64,000 nt of DNA from Eriocheir sinensis (Eukaryota; Arthropoda; Malacostraca; Decapoda; Varunidae): NCBI RefSeq assembly GCF_024679095.1, contig NC_066577.1, positions 4,991,848 to 5,055,847 on the forward strand, given 5' to 3'. Under the pieces are notes generated by a model. The model made no database searches. It had not been told where the DNA came from and was given only the letters and a program-made list of their open reading frames with translations. This document shows positions 41,860-53,215 of this stretch, in pieces; positions within the stretch are counted from its first letter, which is position 1, and each line of letters begins with the position of its first letter. The position numbers and the translations under genes are program-made.

Positions 41860-42689
41860 CATCAGAAGAAATTTTTGGGCCGTTAAGACGGGGACGAGGA
41901 GGGGTGGGGAAGGCAGGTACAGGGAGAGTGAGGTGGCTATGGACGATGAATTAGTGAAAAATTGAAAATATTAGAAAAACAGACTCCAGCTCTGGCATTC
42001 AGGTGACAACGGCTGTGACTGTACGATAAAGCAGTATAAATTTTTTTTACAGTATGGTCCAAAGGTGTGACCAGTGTTACCTATGTTGCAACTGGACACA
42101 AGGCAACTGACTTGTTAACCACACTCCCACGGGAGGGTTGGGGAGACCAGCGGAACAGTGGATCAGGAGATTGAAACAAAGATGCTGTCCCATAAACAGC
42201 TCCTTTACAGTATTCCCTCAGCTGTCCTTACAGGCAACCCTTAAGTGGAAATGGCAATCATGGCTGCATTAATGCAAATTGTGTTTGATGCACCTTAGAA
42301 AAAGTTCAGAATAGGCCAAAGACTGGCACAGAAACCTTCCATCACCCAGGCAATGATGCCAAGTCTGCAATTCACTCCCCAAAAGATTATCCATGCCAGG
42401 TTATGTGACAGCAACTATAGTATGTGTTTGTGTTGGGAGTTATGAGGATGGGAGGAGAGGCAGCCCACAGAATATGACAACATTTATCCCACTGACAGCA
42501 GGGCCTGAGGAGGCCACTCCTGCAGTAGGCTGTTAAGCAGATATATATATGTTACTGGAACAAGGCACTGCATTAACACCTCATCTCTTACATACCAGGA
42601 AGTGGTGTCGGCCATGCTGGGAGGAGCACTGTGCTAGAAGACAGCACACACTTTGTGCCTCGACGGCCGCCACTTGTGCTGGTGCTGGT
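41860..42689. repeat. Upstream module of zinc-finger unit D
   Basis: It matches units B and F closely. No gene is seen before the minisatellite. Confidence 0.6.
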
Positions 42690-42871
42690 GCTGAAGTGAG
42701 GGTCTGAGGGAAGCACAGTTCCAGGAAATAGCAAACAACCCTTTGTTTCCTGACTGCCACCACTGGTGCTGAGGTGAGGGTCTGAGGCGGGAAGCACAGT
42801 TCCAGGAAATAGCAAACAACCCTTTGTTTCCTGACTGCCACCACTGGTGCTGAGGTGAGGGTCTGAGGCCA
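42690..42871. repeat. 81-bp minisatellite, unit D (about 2.2 copies)
   Basis: The first unit is three bases short (CTGAGGGAAGC instead of CTGAGGCGGGAAGC), which keeps the antisense frame length. Confidence 0.9.
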
Positions 42872-43250
42872 GTGCTGTGCTCAACACTCACTGTGTCCTC
42901 ACTGCCACTGACTTCAGGACTTCTTCCTGCATCCCACGCCTCACCTGCTGGCTTGGTCCCTGAGTGTGGGGTCAGGGGAACCTTGCCGCCTGCCACAACT
43001 CCCCTGATATTCCTGCAAGACCTGCCAACTCCTCACATCAAGATCAGTGTTGCAGTAAAGGCTGCAAGGCCTGGGTGGCCGGGACCAGCAGGAGCAGACT
43101 GCCACTGGTCTGAGGATCAGGGTGGTCGGAACAACCACCTCCGCCACTGTTGGCATCTCCAGCCATAAAGGAAAGAAACTTGGAGTGTGAGATCTGAGAC
43201 TGAAAGCACGGTCACATGACACAGCCTTGCACACACTGGTGAAGGAAAGC

Positions 43251-44822
43251 ATGAATGCCAAGGGTGTGGAGAAGACTCCTGGGAAGGATGACCTCCAAGT
43301 ACCCTCACACTCTGGTGGAAGACTTCATGAACGCCATGACGGTGGTAGAAAATTAAGTAAGAATAGTACCCTTAACACACACACCCTTACACACACTGGT
43401 GAAAGAAACCAAGAAAGTGAAGTTAGTGGAAAAGGATCCAGTGTGAAGAGTTCCTTCAACCAACACACTGTTAGATACAATGGTGAAAGAAATCATCAAT
43501 GTGGAGTTTGTGGAAAACGGTTTGGTCTGAAGAGTGTCTTCAACAGACACATTCATATACATGCTGGTGAAACAAATTATAAATGTGATGAAGTACTCAG
43601 GGGGAAGTCTGAAATGAACAAACACACCCTCACACACACTGGTGAAAAAAATTATGAATGTGAATTTTGTGGGAAACGATTTACTCATAAGAGTACCCTC
43701 AACAAACACACCCTCACACACACTGGTGAAAAAAATCATGAATGTGAAATTTGTGGGAAACAATTTACTCAGAAGAGTACCCTCAACAAACACACCCTCA
43801 CACACACTGGTGAAAAAAATCATGAATGTGAAATTTGTGGGAAACAATTTACTCTGAAGAGTACCCTCAACAACCACACCCTCACACACACTGGTGACAA
43901 AAAACATGAATGTGAAATTTGTGGGAAACGATTTACTCATAAGAGTACCCTCAACAGCCACACCCTCACGCACACTGGTGAAAAAAATCATGAATGTGAA
44001 ATTTGTGGGAAACGATTTACTCATAAGAGTACCCTCAACAGCCACACCCTCACACACACTGGTGAAAAAAATCATGAATGTGAAATTTGTGGGAAACGAT
44101 TTACTCTGAAGAGTAACATCAACAAACACACCCTCACACACACTGGTGAAAAAAATCATCAATGTGAAATTTGTGGGAAACAATTTACTCAGAAGATTAC
44201 CCTCAACAAACACACCCTCACACACACTGGTGAAAAAAATCATGAATGTGAAATTTGTGGGAAACAATTTAATCAGAAGAGTACCCTCAACAAACACACC
44301 CTCACGCACACTGGTGAAAAAAATCATGAATGTGAAATTTGTGGGAAACGATTTACTCAAAAGAGTACCCTCAGCAACCACACCCTCACACACACTGGTG
44401 ACAAAAAACATGAATGTGAAATTTGTGGGAAACGATTTACTCTGAAGAGTAACCTCAACAAACACACCCTCACACACACTGGTGAAAAAAATCATGAATG
44501 TAAATTTTGTGGGAAACGATTTACTCTGAAGAGTCACCTCAACAAACACACCCTCACACACACTGGTGAAAAAAATCATGAATGTGAATTTTGTGGGAAA
44601 CGATTTAATGAGAAGAGACACCTCAACAGCCACACCCTTACACACACTGGCGAAAGACCTCATGAATGCTTAGAGTGCGGCAAAAGGTTCACTACCAAGA
44701 CTCATTTGAACATACATACCTTAAAACACTCCGGCCTGAGAAAGTTCAAGTGTGATGTTTGTGGGAAACATTTCAAGGTTAAGGGGGATATTGCCCAACA
44801 CATGAAGATCCACTTCCCCTGA
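43251..44822 (+). CDS. C2H2 zinc-finger protein, unit D (15 intact fingers)
   Basis: This is the longest array member. The first in-frame ATG is at 43251. Small deletions relative to unit A give an N-terminus MNAKGVEKTPGKDDLQVPSH. Then come the cysteine-less half finger, the ligand-substituted finger (SxxS; here the first histidine is kept, NQHTVRY), finger HQCGVC, the one-cysteine finger YKCDEVL and fourteen regular fingers. Contact quartets run LSVR, HSTK, QSTK, LSTN, HSTS, HSTS, LSNK, QITK, QSTK, QSTN, LSNK, LSHK, ERHS, TTHI and VGDQ. Two neighbouring fingers (HSTS) are identical. Two linkers read TGDKK. The backbone of the fingers is more uniform than in units A and C, suggesting recent internal expansion or conversion. 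It is presumably nuclear, with unknown target. Confidence 0.85.
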   Translation: MNAKGVEKTPGKDDLQVPSHSGGRLHERHDGGRKLSKNSTLNTHTLTHTGERNQESEVSGKGSSVKSSFNQHTVRYNGERNHQCGVCGKRFGLKSVFNRHIHIHAGETNYKCDEVLRGKSEMNKHTLTHTGEKNYECEFCGKRFTHKSTLNKHTLTHTGEKNHECEICGKQFTQKSTLNKHTLTHTGEKNHECEICGKQFTLKSTLNNHTLTHTGDKKHECEICGKRFTHKSTLNSHTLTHTGEKNHECEICGKRFTHKSTLNSHTLTHTGEKNHECEICGKRFTLKSNINKHTLTHTGEKNHQCEICGKQFTQKITLNKHTLTHTGEKNHECEICGKQFNQKSTLNKHTLTHTGEKNHECEICGKRFTQKSTLSNHTLTHTGDKKHECEICGKRFTLKSNLNKHTLTHTGEKNHECKFCGKRFTLKSHLNKHTLTHTGEKNHECEFCGKRFNEKRHLNSHTLTHTGERPHECLECGKRFTTKTHLNIHTLKHSGLRKFKCDVCGKHFKVKGDIAQHMKIHFP

Positions 44823-45475
44823 GGTGTTGTGTTGTGCTGCAGTGCTGCTGTATTTGGGAGTGTAGGTGGAGGTGGTGTTAAGTAAGCATATTTATTTGGC
44901 CTATGTGATGTACACAGATACAGTAGATACATGTATAGATGTGAATAATGGCACGGTCTGTTGAGCCGTAGCTCCCTGACAGACAGCTTTCTTTTTACGT
45001 AATACATTGTTGCATGTGGTTGATTAGGCAATGTTGTGTATAAAGGAACAAATTATTTTATGGATTACCAAATAAGAATAATGAACAAGATTACATTATG
45101 AAAAATTCATGCCTTGAGTTCTGAAGAGCTAATTCATTTCTTTTACCTTTACCTTAAATTGATCTAGATTACCGTTATTTACTAGATTTTTAATTTCCGT
45201 GTATAAAGAATTCCACAGGCTAGGACCAAAACATAAGATGCTGTGTTTGAAAAGTTGTTCAAATGTAAAGACACACCTGGTTACCTTGTTACTTCTGGCC
45301 TAGTGAGCAGATTCAACGAGTTGAGTTCCATGGTAGTTTTTTTAATATTTTAGAAATTAATACATTAATACTTATGTACTGAGTGAAATTTTAGAAGATT
45401 TTGGTTTATAAATACAGATTCAGTTGAGTCAAATTTACCCTTAATTTCCCCAATGAACATGAGGACGCGAATACT
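44823..45475. repeat. Downstream module of unit D
   Basis: This is the shared module with LINE fossil. It shows the uninterrupted Merlin target (GAGGACGCGAATACTG at about 45460). Confidence 0.6.
45094..45299 (-). pseudogene. LINE C-terminus fossil, unit D
   Basis: It has the same position and content as the fossil at 8916-9131, with small deletions. Confidence 0.55.
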
Positions 45476-46200
45476 GCTTCCTTGTCACGCTCGTCTGACA
45501 TCTGAGGACGCGTATACTGCGTCATGGCTGAGGTCTTCTGGAATAATGTAATCATTTTCCGGGGTCAAGGAAATTAGACTGAAAGAAGATTGGAATATAT
45601 TTTCATCTTTACAACTCTGCCTCCTTGTGGCTCGCCGCCGCTGCCGCTGTGTTGGTCACCAAAGCTGCCCCGACGCCATGCTCGTCTGTTCGATATAATT
45701 CTTGCAGGTTTTGTGGCACGAAAATAAACTACTGCCTGGAGTTCTCCAACATTTTATTCCCTAGAGACGCAAACGGTAAGGAAATGCAGAATGAGCGATA
45801 TTGTGTGTAAAGAATAGAGGAGGAGCGAGAGAAGGCAGGCTGGTGGAGGTTACTGTTTTGAATCAACGCCGCTCGGTCTCTCCGCTACATGACCGTCTAC
45901 TCGTTTGGCTGGTGACTGCTGGAAACAAGGTTCTTTATGTTCTTGTATATCAATAGTCTTGGTAGTTATATATTTTTACTCCTGAGATTATTACTATTGT
46001 CGTAGTGAGGCAATACGTATTCAAACGTTCCATAGCTGGGCACGATAACAGAAAACCTTATTCCCGATACCCGATAACTGACAATGGAAAACCTTATCGG
46101 TGATAACCGATATTCGTTAACTGGTGACACAAATAGAGGCGATAACCGATTCCCGATATAAATCCACAATTCCGATACTAGCTAGCGATGTCTGATAGGC
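45476..46200. repeat. Shared inter-unit segment, unit D, with GATAACCGATA repeats
   Basis: To about 46100 it matches 33816-34440. At 46040-46165 the motifs CCCGATACCCGATAACTG, GGTGATAACCGATATTCG and GATAACCGATTCCCGATA suggest a decayed transposon end. A GTAAGG donor-like site lies at 45776. Confidence 0.45.
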
Positions 46201-46726
46201 GAAAACGATATTTTATTGATATTTCAAATAAAAACATAGATGAATTCAAATTTTCTTTATCTGTATTTTAGAAAACTTACAAAACCTGAAAACCACACGT
46301 TGACACGTACCTATGGACGGTAATACTAAACACGCCTGAACTGGTGGTGTGTTTTGGCGTCCCCGTCAAAAGCTGGCACTTTTGTTTACAAACACTGGTT
46401 TCTCGTGAACTGGCCCATCACTGCTAATTCAGTTATTCTTATTTATCACCATTAACACTTTAACAGTCACTTCAGTAAAGAAGCACTGGGAACCGGAACA
46501 CGGACTCACTCCGTCACTCGAGACGCAGCTGAGAGGCCACGCTGCCACATGATAACACAAGCCGCTGGTCTCTGTTTGCGCTCTTTACAACAGGATCACA
46601 AATTTTCAGGCAGTGAATAATCATTTTGGGGGCAAAGTTAAATGATTTTTCTCTTTGATATAGTGATTTTTGAGTAACAAAAAAACTAACCTAGTGTTTT
46701 AATGTTGATGATCTAAGTATGAAATG
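46201..46726. other. No feature recognised
   Basis: AT-rich unique sequence between units D and E; no gene or repeat is recognised. Confidence 0.3.
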
Positions 46727-46865
46727 GTGTTTGATGCACCTTAGATAAAGTTCAGAATAGGCCAAGACTGGCACATAAACCATCCATCACCCAAGCAACG
46801 ATGCCAAGTCTGTAATTCACTCCCTAAAAGACTTTCCAGGCCAGGTTATGCGACAGGTTATGTGA
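46727..46865. repeat. Upstream module of unit E, first part
   Basis: It begins within the shared module (GTGTTTGATGCACCTTAGA) and is interrupted at 46865 by a LINE fragment. Confidence 0.6.
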
Positions 46866-47139
46866 TTTGACCACATGGAGCGAATGGAGGAGAGTAAGAT
46901 GACCAGAAGGGTGTATGTGAGTGAGATAGAGGGAGGGAGTGCTAGAGGACGACCTCCAGTGAAATGGAGGGATAGGGTGCAAGAGTACGTTGGGGAGAGG
47001 GGGGAAAGATCTTTGAGAAACTTTGAGCAGGCAAGGAGGGAGTGTCTGGATAGAGAAAGCTGGAAGCTCTTCTGCCGTGGCCATCCCCTGGTGGGAGCCC
47101 CTAGGAGCAGGTGTCGATGAAATGATGAATGATGATAGC
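46866..47139 (+). mobile_element. Very short RTE-like LINE insertion
   Basis: Only the last 274 bp of the LINE family at 9164-10628 are present (HMERMEES, GRPPVKWRDRV and the terminal GATGAATGATGAT). TATGTGA occurs on both sides (46859-46865 and 47140-47146), and other units have it once. It is strongly 5' truncated, as is usual for target-primed insertions. Confidence 0.8.
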
Positions 47140-47161
47140 TATGTGACAGCAACTATAGTAT

Positions 47162-47567
47162 TGTTGTGCTGGAAGCTTCCCCCGGCGACCATAGGCCTCT
47201 AGAAGGCTCCCGGAGAAACGAGCAAAGGGGCGGGGAGCAAGGCGAGCCGTCCGCGCCCCACGGGGCGCGGCCAGGCGCCAGGCGGGAAGTGTTGCCAACT
47301 CGCATATATTTTTGCTACATGTTCTTGTATGATCTGAAATATACTGTAATATTCTAGACTGTACTGTTCTGGATATATATAGGAGAAGAGGGCGAGAGAG
47401 GGCCAGTCCCAGTCATAGTAAGCTAGTGGTAAGTGAAGAGTCAGAGTGAAGTGTACTACTAAAGAAGAATATTAAACTACAGAAGCTGTGCAAAGTGTTT
47501 ACATATCTCCCTCCCACGGAGTCTCCTGACGGCGACACGGAACCCAAGTAACACGTCCGGCATAACA
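47162..47567. mobile_element. Solo LTR 1 (406 bp)
   Basis: It is inserted in the upstream module of unit E. It starts TGTTGTGCTGGAAG and ends CCGGCATAACA, so the termini are TGTT...AACA. The 4-bp repeat GTAT flanks it (47158-47161 and 47568-47571), while other units read ATAGTATGTG once. A GGATATATATAGGAG TATA-like box lies in the middle (near 47370). No internal retroelement sequence remains. A 4-bp duplication is common for Ty3/gypsy elements, but the family is not proven. Confidence 0.8.
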
Positions 47568-47650
47568 GTATGTTTGTGTTGGGAGTTATGAGGATGGGGA
47601 GGAGAGGCAGCCCTCAGAATATGACGAGATTTATCCCAGTGACAGTAGGG

Positions 47651-48408
47651 TGTGGGTGTAGGGATTCAGTGAATTTACCGTACCCAACGTTTTGTGTTAC
47701 TCGCAAAAAGGCTAAACTCCCACCAGGACAAAATTAAAAAAGAAACAACACTTACCACCCTACAGTGGATGCAGGCTTCCCCGCAAGTACCTCCCAGAGT
47801 TACAACGATAATCCTAACAGGCCCGATAGTAACATCTCTTTGTATTAAAGGACTGCTGGAGGCACTTATCTTAAGGTGGTTTTTCAAAAGAGGTTGTCCC
47901 TTGAAGGCTCGTCCCGGAGGGTGTAGTCTTCCTCGAGAGAGAACGAAAAAGCACTGCCGTGAGTTAACGAAGGAGCTGCAAGCGCTGAGGTGTTGACTGC
48001 TCGACAGTTGATGAAGGAGTGAACGAAAACCAACCACGTGGGTCTGAAGAGGTATTGTGAATTTCCCTCGCCAGATGGCGTGGCTTTCGATCTTCTCTGT
48101 TTCCATCGGTTAAATTATCTTTGTTCTTTAATTATAATTCAGCAAGGGCAATTATTTATTATTTCATGAAAGGTAACACTGAACTATTGTTATTCCTTTC
48201 ATGGTAAATGTGGTTAGTCTTTAGGCAGTGAATAAGGTGATTCTGTCTCGGTCTGGGAGCCGATGAGCGAAGTATTTAAGTACCATCCAAGGCTTATTTG
48301 AGCTCAGATGATACTCAGAGTTAGCTTGAACTCTCGGCCCGAGACTAGGTCCATAAGGGAAATAGTTAATTTGTCAAATCCCCTAGTTAACTGACCTAAT
48401 TCCTAACA
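47651..48408. mobile_element. Solo LTR 2 (758 bp)
   Basis: It starts TGTGGGTGTAGGG and ends TTCCTAACA, with AGGG on both sides (47647-47650 and 48409-48412). The other units read CAGCAGGGCCTGAGG without interruption. The interior has no retroelement genes. A 143-codon minus-strand frame inside is not recognised and is not needed to explain the element. Confidence 0.75.
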
Positions 48409-48445
48409 AGGGCCTGAGGAGGCTACTCCTGCAGTAGGCTGTTAA

Positions 48446-48575
<130 letters not shown>

Positions 48576-48710
48576 CTGGAACAAGGCACTGCATTAACAC
48601 CTCATCTCTTACATACCAGGGAGTGGTGTCGGCCATGCTGGGAGGAGCACTGTGCTAGAAGACAGCACACACTTTGTGCCTCGACGGCCACAACTTGTGC
48701 TGGTGCTGGT

Positions 48711-49478
48711 GCTGAGGTGAGGGTCTGAGGCGGGAAGCACAGTTGCAGGAAATAGCAAACAACCCTTTGTTTCCTGACTGCCACCACTGGTGCTGAGGTG
48801 AGGGTCTGAGACGGGAAGCACAGTTCCAGGAAATAGCAAACAACCCTTTGTTTCCTGACTGCCACCACTGGTGTACTGCCACCACTGGTGCTGAGGTGAG
48901 GGTCTGAGGCGGGAAGCACAGTTGCAGGAAATAGCAAACAACCCTTTGTTTCCTGACTGCCACCACTGGTGCTGAGATGAGGGTCTGAGACGGGAAGCAC
49001 AGTTCCAGGAAATAGCAAACAACCCTTTGTTTCCTAACTGCCACCACTGGTGCTGAGGTGAGGTCTGAGGCAGGAAGCACGGTTCCAGGAAATTGCAAAC
49101 AACCCTTTGTTTCCTGACTGCCACCACTGGTGCTGAGGTGAGGGTCTGAGGCGGGAAGCACGGTTCCAGGAAATTGCAAACAACCCTTTGTTTCCTGACT
49201 GCCACCACTGGTGCTGAGGTGAGGGTCTGAGGCGGGAAGCACAGTTCCAGGAAATAGCAAACAACCCTTTGTTTCCTGACTGCCACCACTGGTGCTGAGG
49301 TGAGGGTCTGAGGCGGGAAGCACAGTTCCAGGAAATAGCAAACAACCCTTTGTTTCCTGACTGCCACCACTGGTGCTGAGGTGAGGGTCTGAGGCGGGAA
49401 GCACAGTTCCAGGAAATAGCAAACAACCCTTTGTTTCCTAACTGCCACCACTGGTGCTGAGGTGAGGGTCTGAGGCCA
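48711..49478. repeat. 81-bp minisatellite, unit E (about 9.5 copies)
   Basis: This is the longest array of the family; one unit (near 49052) lacks a base and one (near 48870) carries a partial duplication. Minus-strand frames reach 280 codons in several registers because all three are stop-free. Confidence 0.9.
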
Positions 49479-49857
49479 GTGCTGTGCTCAACACTCACTG
49501 TGTCCTCACTTCCACTGACTTCAGGACTTCTTCCTGCATCCCGCGCCTCACCTGCTGGCTTGGTCCCTGAGTGTGGGGTCAGGGGAACCTTGCTGCCTGC
49601 CACACCTCCCATGATGTTCCTGCAAGACCTGCCAACTCCTCACATCAAGATCAGTGTTGCAGTGGAGGCTGCAAGGCCTGGGTGGCCGGGACCAGCAGAA
49701 GCAGACTGCCACTGGTGTGAGGATCAGGGTGGTCAGAAGAACCACCTCTGCCACTGTTGGCATCTCCAGCCATAAAGGAAAGAAACTTGGAGTGTGAGAT
49801 CTGAGACTGAAAGCACGTTCACATGACACAGCCTTGCACACACTGGTGAAGGAAAGC

Positions 49858-50943
49858 ATGAATGCCAAGGGTGTGGGAGAAGACTCCCTGGGAAGGATGA
49901 CCTCAACAAGTACACCCTCACACTCAGGTGGAAGACTTCATGAACGCCATGACGGTGGTAGAAAATTAAGTAAGAATAGTACCCTCAACACACACACCCT
50001 TACACACACTAGTGAAAGAAACCAAGAAACTGAAGTTAGTGGAAAAGGATCCAGTGTGAAGAGTTCCTTCAACCAACGCACTGTTAGATACAGTGGTGAA
50101 AGAAATCATCAATGTGGAGTTTGTGGAAAACGGTTTGGTCTGAAGAGTGTCTTCAACAGACACACTCTTATACATGCTGGTGAAAGAAATTATGAATGTG
50201 GTGAAATATTCAGGGGGAGGTCTGAACTGAACAAACACACCCTCACACACACTGGTGAAAAAAATCATGGATGTGAAATTTGTGGGAAACGATTTACTCT
50301 AAAGGATAACCTCAACATCCACACACTCACACACACTGGTGAAAGAAATCATGGATGTGAAATTTGTGGGAAACGATTTACTCTAAAGGGTAACCTCGAC
50401 AGACATATCCTAACACACTTTGGTGAAAAAAATCATGAATGTGAATTTTGTCGGAAACGATTTACTAGGAAGAGTACCCTCAACAGCCACACCCTCACAC
50501 ACACTGGTGAAAAAAATCATCAATGTGAAATTTGTGGGAAACGATTTACTGAAAAGAGTAACCTCAATGACCACACCCTCATACACACTGGTGAAAAAAA
50601 TCATCAAAAAAATTATGAATGTGAAATTTGTGGGAAACGATTTACTCAGAAGAGTCACCTCAACAGCCACACCCTCACACACACTGGTGAAAAAAATCAT
50701 GAATGTGAATTTTGTGGGAAAAAATTTACTCATAAGTGTAACCTCAAATTACACGCCCTTGTACACACTGGTGAAAGACCTCATGAATGCTTAGAGTGTG
50801 GCAAAAGGTTCATTACCAAGAATCATTTGAACATACATACCTTCAGACACTCTGGCCTGAGAAAGTTCAAGTGTGATGTTTGTGGGAAACATTTCAAGGT
50901 TAAGGGGGATATTGCCCAACACATGAAGATCCACTTCCCCTGA
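49858..50943 (+). CDS. C2H2 zinc-finger protein, unit E (9 intact fingers)
   Basis: The first in-frame ATG is at 49858 (MNAKGVGEDSLGRM, as in unit A). The N-terminal part again has the cysteine-less half finger and the ligand-substituted finger (QETEVSGKG ... RTVRY). HQCGVC, a one-cysteine finger (YECGEIF) and eight regular fingers follow. Contact quartets are LSVR, LDNI, LGNR, RSTS, ESND, QSHS, HCNL, TNHI and VGDQ. One finger reads CRKRF instead of CGKRF, and one linker carries the extra HQKN seen in unit A. It is shorter than A or D by about five fingers and differs most in its central fingers. A SINE is inserted 34 bp after the stop codon. Confidence 0.83.
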   Translation: MNAKGVGEDSLGRMTSTSTPSHSGGRLHERHDGGRKLSKNSTLNTHTLTHTSERNQETEVSGKGSSVKSSFNQRTVRYSGERNHQCGVCGKRFGLKSVFNRHTLIHAGERNYECGEIFRGRSELNKHTLTHTGEKNHGCEICGKRFTLKDNLNIHTLTHTGERNHGCEICGKRFTLKGNLDRHILTHFGEKNHECEFCRKRFTRKSTLNSHTLTHTGEKNHQCEICGKRFTEKSNLNDHTLIHTGEKNHQKNYECEICGKRFTQKSHLNSHTLTHTGEKNHECEFCGKKFTHKCNLKLHALVHTGERPHECLECGKRFITKNHLNIHTFRHSGLRKFKCDVCGKHFKVKGDIAQHMKIHFP

Positions 50944-50977
50944 GGTGTTGTGTTGTGTTGCAGTGCTGCTGTATTTT

Positions 50978-51363
50978 TATTTATTTATTTATTTATTTAT
51001 TTTTTTACATTGTTGCCTATTGCGCCGGTAGGCATCTTCCCGGTGGGGCCTGATGGTCGGCCCAAGGCTTCTTCCAGGTGGGGCCTGATGGTCGGCCCAG
51101 CCCGTTCTGGCGCAGGCGAGTGTTTTATAGTGGCGCCATCTTGCATTGGCTCATGCTGCCCCCCGGAACTCGTTCTTGATTCGCTTGGACGGCTTCCTCT
51201 AGAGTCCGGGTTGATGGGTGGTCTTCAGGACAGCATGTGGGTAGTTTTAAGCCACTCGGCGGTGACTGAAAAATCCGAGTGGTAGCGTGAGGATTCGAAC
51301 CCGCGTCGTCCATCACGCGGCGAATGTGGGTCCAGTACGCTACCAGTTCGGCCACCGCCTACC
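50978..51363 (-). mobile_element. Long tRNA-derived SINE in the 3' flank of unit E
   Basis: It has the same family and orientation as 17247-17616, with a tail of (AAATA)n (read on minus) instead of pure A. Minus-strand A-box GGTGGCCGAACTGG and B-box GCGGGTTCGAATCC are intact. Other units read GCTGTATTTGGGAGTG here without it. Confidence 0.88.
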
Positions 51364-52196
51364 CTACATTTGGGAGTGTAGGTGGAGGAGGTGTTAAGTA
51401 AGCATATTTATTTGGCCTATGTGATGTACACAGATACAGTAGATACATGTATAGATGTGAATAATGGCACGGTCTGTTGAGCCGTAGCTCCCTGACAGAC
51501 AGATTGCTTTTTACGTAATACATTGTTGCATGTGGTTGATTAGGCAATGTTGTGTATAAAGGAACAAATTATTTTATGGATTACCAAATAAGAATAATGA
51601 ACAAGATTACATTATAATGAAAAATTCATGCCTTGAGTTCTGAAGAGCTAATTCATTTTCTTTTACCTTCACCTTAAATTGATCTAGATTACCGTTATTT
51701 ACTAGATTTTTAATTTCCGTGTATAAAGAATTCCACAGGCTAGGACCAAAACATAAGATGCTGTGTTTGAAAAGTAGCTCAAATGTGAAGACACACCTGG
51801 TTACCTTGTTACTTCTGGCCTAGTGAGCAGATTCAACGAGTTGAGTTCCATGGTAGTTTTTAATATTTTATAAATTAATACATTAATACTTATGTACTGA
51901 GTGAAATTTTAGAAGATTTTGGTTTATGAATACAGATCCAGTTGAGTCAAATTACCTTTTATTAATTCCCCCTTGAACACGAGGACGCGTATACTGCTTT
52001 CTGGTATGATTCTGAGGGCGTGTCTGCTGCATCTTGGCTGAGTTCTTCTGGAATGATGTAATTTTTTCCTGTGTATTGTACGAGAGCTTTCAGAGTTCAG
52101 GTTGTATATGATAACTTACTTGACTCATTATAATTACGTTGGAATGTGAATTGCCTATACCTGAAAAGGAAGCCCTCAGATGCACTCTGCTGGCAC
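51364..52196. repeat. Downstream module of unit E
   Basis: This continues the shared module after the SINE, including the LINE fossil and the GAGGACGCGTATACTGC string. Confidence 0.6.
51610..51819 (-). pseudogene. LINE C-terminus fossil, unit E
   Basis: It has the same position and content as the fossil at 8916-9131. Confidence 0.55.
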
Positions 52197-52204
52197 TATA
52201 TATA

Positions 52205-52288
<84 letters not shown>
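52197..52288. repeat. (TA)n microsatellite with TATC variants
   Basis: About 45 units with two TATCTA interruptions; its right edge is a T-run that joins the THAP-family fragment. Confidence 0.95.
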
Positions 52289-52297
<9 letters not shown>

Positions 52298-52298
52298 T

Positions 52299-52516
52299 TC
52301 GATGTATCTTAGCTTCGCAGCATTCTCAAGCGATCTCGCGTAATCACTTAACACAAATGATGCTGAAGGTCCTGCCATTTGCCCGCGGGTAATGACTTGG
52401 GGATGGGGCACACGTGGTCCGTCTGTTCACTCTGCTGGGGAGGTGACCACCAGCGGTTTTGCAGACGACGCACAAGGTGCAGACGACGCTATTTCGTGAC
52501 GTCACTGCAAAACCTC
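52299..52516. mobile_element. End fragment of the THAP transposon family (inverted)
   Basis: This is the reverse complement of 24112-24336, ending GACGTCACTGCAAAACCTC and then TTATA. Directly after TATA the string GAGGTTGTG looks like the tip of the opposite end, as if a second copy had been almost deleted. Confidence 0.65.
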
Positions 52517-52527
52517 TTATAGAGGTT

Positions 52528-53215
52528 GTGTTACGGTGGAGACTCCCGAAACCGCTAGCTACTCTCGAGGTTTAGGCTTCGCCCCGGGGTTTAGCAGCAG
52601 CAGTTCCCCTTTTCTTGAGGCACCGGAACTACGTTCAACCACTAACGTGAAGCTATCCCAACGTATCGTCCGAGATGGAGGGTGAATAGGAGTCGGTCAC
52701 GTCGAGGAGGGCATGCAAGCGGCCAAGACTTGCCTCCCGTTCCTGTTGCGAGTATAGTATCCACCGTTCCTGTTTTCCTCTTTGCAGCACCATCCCTTTT
52801 AACCATCTTTCTGGGGGACATTGTTAAAGCACAAAGAACTCACACTGTAGTGCTGAAAACACACTGCAGTGCTGAAAACACACTGCAGTGCTGAAATCAT
52901 GACATGAGCCCACAGATGCTATTTCTACGAGTTTACAGCGTGGACGGAAAGTAAATAGAGCCGTCATCTTGCGGTCGAGAATTACCGTAGACCAAGCAAG
53001 AATTAACCCGAAATCTTGCAAAATTCTTGCGTTTCTTGTTCTGGCGTGTCAGATTTTGAAGAATTCCCCCCAATTCTTGGCAAGAATCAGCTAGGGATCC
53101 TGCGCAAGCCGCGGCGGGGCTAGGTACGGCCACTGTCTTGCTGGCTGCACCTCCATAGACCTATGGCAATGACCATTTCCTGAGCTTCCTGTGGGTAACC
53201 CAGCCAGGTGGGGGT
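52528..53215. repeat. Shared inter-unit segment, unit E
   Basis: It matches 12215-12875 of unit A. No gene is seen. Confidence 0.5.

Noticed and set aside
43353..44663. Long antisense frames (up to 436 codons) opposite the zinc-finger exons, with repeated FTSVCEGV blocks
   Set aside because: They are the reverse complement of the 84-bp finger unit and repeat with it. The finger frame is the one with conserved zinc ligands.
47675..48106. A 143-codon minus-strand gene
   Set aside because: It lies wholly inside a solo LTR with clean ends and resembles no known protein.
48609..49451. A 280-codon minus-strand frame across the 81-bp minisatellite of unit E
   Set aside because: All three minus frames are open in the unit, and an indel in one unit merely switches between them, so there is no coding constraint.
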